In this document: positions 63,139-64,000 of the stretch, one piece after another
How the letters are laid out: each line of letters begins with the position of its first letter
Numbering within the stretch: position 1 is the stretch's first letter
Source of the DNA: Coprococcus_C hominis
GTDB lineage: Bacteria > Bacillota > Clostridia > Lachnospirales > Lachnospiraceae
Assembly: GCF_020687505.1 (NCBI RefSeq)
Contig: NZ_JAJEQT010000003.1
DNA length: 64,000 nucleotides
Strand: one strand, 5' to 3'
The notes under the pieces: generated by a model
The model's database searches: none
Told to the model about the DNA's origin: nothing
The model's input: the letters and a program-made list of their open reading frames with translations, nothing else
Program-made: the position numbers and the translations under genes

Positions 63139-64000
63139 TGAACACACAATCGTATATTTGATCGGTATGGGACCGGGAAATTCGGATTGCCTGACGCGGG
63201 AAGCGGTACAGGCATTATCGCAGGCGACCGTATGTATCGGTGCTTCCCGCATGCTTGCGATCTGGAAGAGCCTCTGTGAAGAAGATGGGCGCGACGCGGA
63301 GCAGACATTTTATAATGCGTATAAGGCAGAAGAAATTGCAGAACTGATTCAAAATCATGTCGGAGAGACGATTGCGGTAGTGTTCTCCGGGGATATTGGC
63401 TTTTATTCTGGCGCGAAGAAGCTTTCCATGATGTTGCGGAAGGCTGTGGGGAAAGTCTGCAATATGGTGGATGACACGACAGGAACAACCGAACAGATAC
63501 AGGCAGATAAAACAATTTATGAGCTTTGTTATATTCCGGGACTCTCGTCTGTTCAGTATTTGTTTGACAAAATTGGCTGGGCATGGGAGGATGCAGAGCT
63601 TATCAGCAATCATGGCGTCTCTGCAAATATTCCAGCGAAGGTGCTGCATCATGCGAAGGTTGGTACATTGCTTGGCGGTGAAAATCAGGTGGCAGAGGTC
63701 TGTAAGCGGCTTACTGAAGTGGGATTGGGAGAAATCGCGGTAGTCGTTGGAGAGCGGTTGTCATATCCTGATGAGAAAATTACAAAGAAGTATGCCAAAA
63801 ATCTATGTGAGGAAACATTTGATAAGCTGGCGGTTGCGATATTTATAAATGATCATCCGCAGCCAAGGCGTTTAGCTCCGGGAATCAAAGATGAAATGTT
63901 TATCCGGGGTAAGGTGCCGATGACGAAGGAAGAAGTGCGGATGGTTGTAATCGCAAAGCTTGGAATTCAGGAAGACACAGGACTGGTGAAATATGATCAG
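63128..64000 (+). CDS. CbiE-CbiT fusion (precorrin-6Y C5,C15-methyltransferase), 5' part
   Basis: The reading frame runs off the right edge; 291 residues are visible. Residues 1-235 are a CbiE-type tetrapyrrole methylase (YLIGMGPGNSDCLTREA, VFSGDIGFYSGAKKL, YIPGLSSVQYLF, SNHGVSANI). From about residue 258 the sequence PGIKDEMFIRGKVPMTKEEV is the typical start of CbiT, so this is a fused CbiET (CobL-like) gene that methylates C5 and C15 and decarboxylates at C12. Further cob genes probably follow outside the window. Confidence 0.92.
   Translation, partial: MGNNEHTIVYLIGMGPGNSDCLTREAVQALSQATVCIGASRMLAIWKSLCEEDGRDAEQTFYNAYKAEEIAELIQNHVGETIAVVFSGDIGFYSGAKKLSMMLRKAVGKVCNMVDDTTGTTEQIQADKTIYELCYIPGLSSVQYLFDKIGWAWEDAELISNHGVSANIPAKVLHHAKVGTLLGGENQVAEVCKRLTEVGLGEIAVVVGERLSYPDEKITKKYAKNLCEETFDKLAVAIFINDHPQPRRLAPGIKDEMFIRGKVPMTKEEVRMVVIAKLGIQEDTGLVKYDQ

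Overview
The window looks like chromosomal DNA of an anaerobic Firmicute, most likely a member of the Lachnospiraceae (Clostridia). The evidence is gene order (gdpP-rplI-dnaB; an atpZ/I-atpBEFHAGDC operon), strong AGGAGG ribosome binding sites, sigma-A promoters of Gram-positive type, a sortase-type TGD tail on a surface protein, an anaerobic cobalamin pathway, and many proteins typical of gut clostridia. I cannot name a genus. I saw no rRNA, tRNA, CRISPR array, cas gene, insertion sequence or prophage.

Layout. 1-9.6 kb: two unknown genes, valS, gdpP (c-di-AMP phosphodiesterase), rplI, dnaB and a membrane coiled-coil protein, all on +. 9.7-10.9 kb: a stand-alone Card1-like CARF nuclease bounded by terminators. 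10.9-16 kb: trpS, a glycosyltransferase, a small membrane protein whose zinc ribbon is cut off by a UGA, padR, rpiB and a Sua5/TsaC gene. 16.1-23.2 kb: a complete F1Fo ATP synthase operon whose c subunit has the sodium-binding residues. 23.2-25.1 kb: repeat-rich DNA around a DUF3137-like gene. 25.1-32.6 kb (-): two AIM24 genes, a two-component system, mutS2, a zinc-ribbon membrane protein and an XRE repressor with three matching operators. 32.7-33.6 kb: a broken LRR/ChW surface-protein gene. 34-44.5 kb: yhaM, a radical SAM gene, a gene with a sigma-D-like promoter, plsC, a large TPR-DUF4037-DUF4125 protein, mnmA, cysE, a Zn-PLPC-like protein and an EAL protein. 44.9-47 kb (-): a DUF285 protein and an ECF sigma/anti-sigma pair. 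47-53.5 kb: an ABC importer of the TrpXYZ type, a YlmH-like protein, corA, a second plsC and a patatin. 53.5-58.2 kb: an asparaginase-GHKL kinase-LytTR regulator operon facing a cell-wall protein gene, with LytTR-type direct repeats between them. 58.4-64 kb: an anaerobic cobalamin operon (cbiD, cbiFG, cobJ, cobK, cbiET) that runs off the end.

The most unusual content is not protein coding. At least five very large intergenic palindromes (134-254 nt) are present. Two share a 70-nt three-way-junction core that differs by compensatory base-pair changes (23.4 and 24.9 kb). Two others share a different ~110-nt core (14.7 and 44.8 kb). In both families the core is conserved while the long outer arms differ in sequence yet stay complementary. 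This is what a family of structured RNAs, or of mobile palindromic elements under structural selection, would look like.
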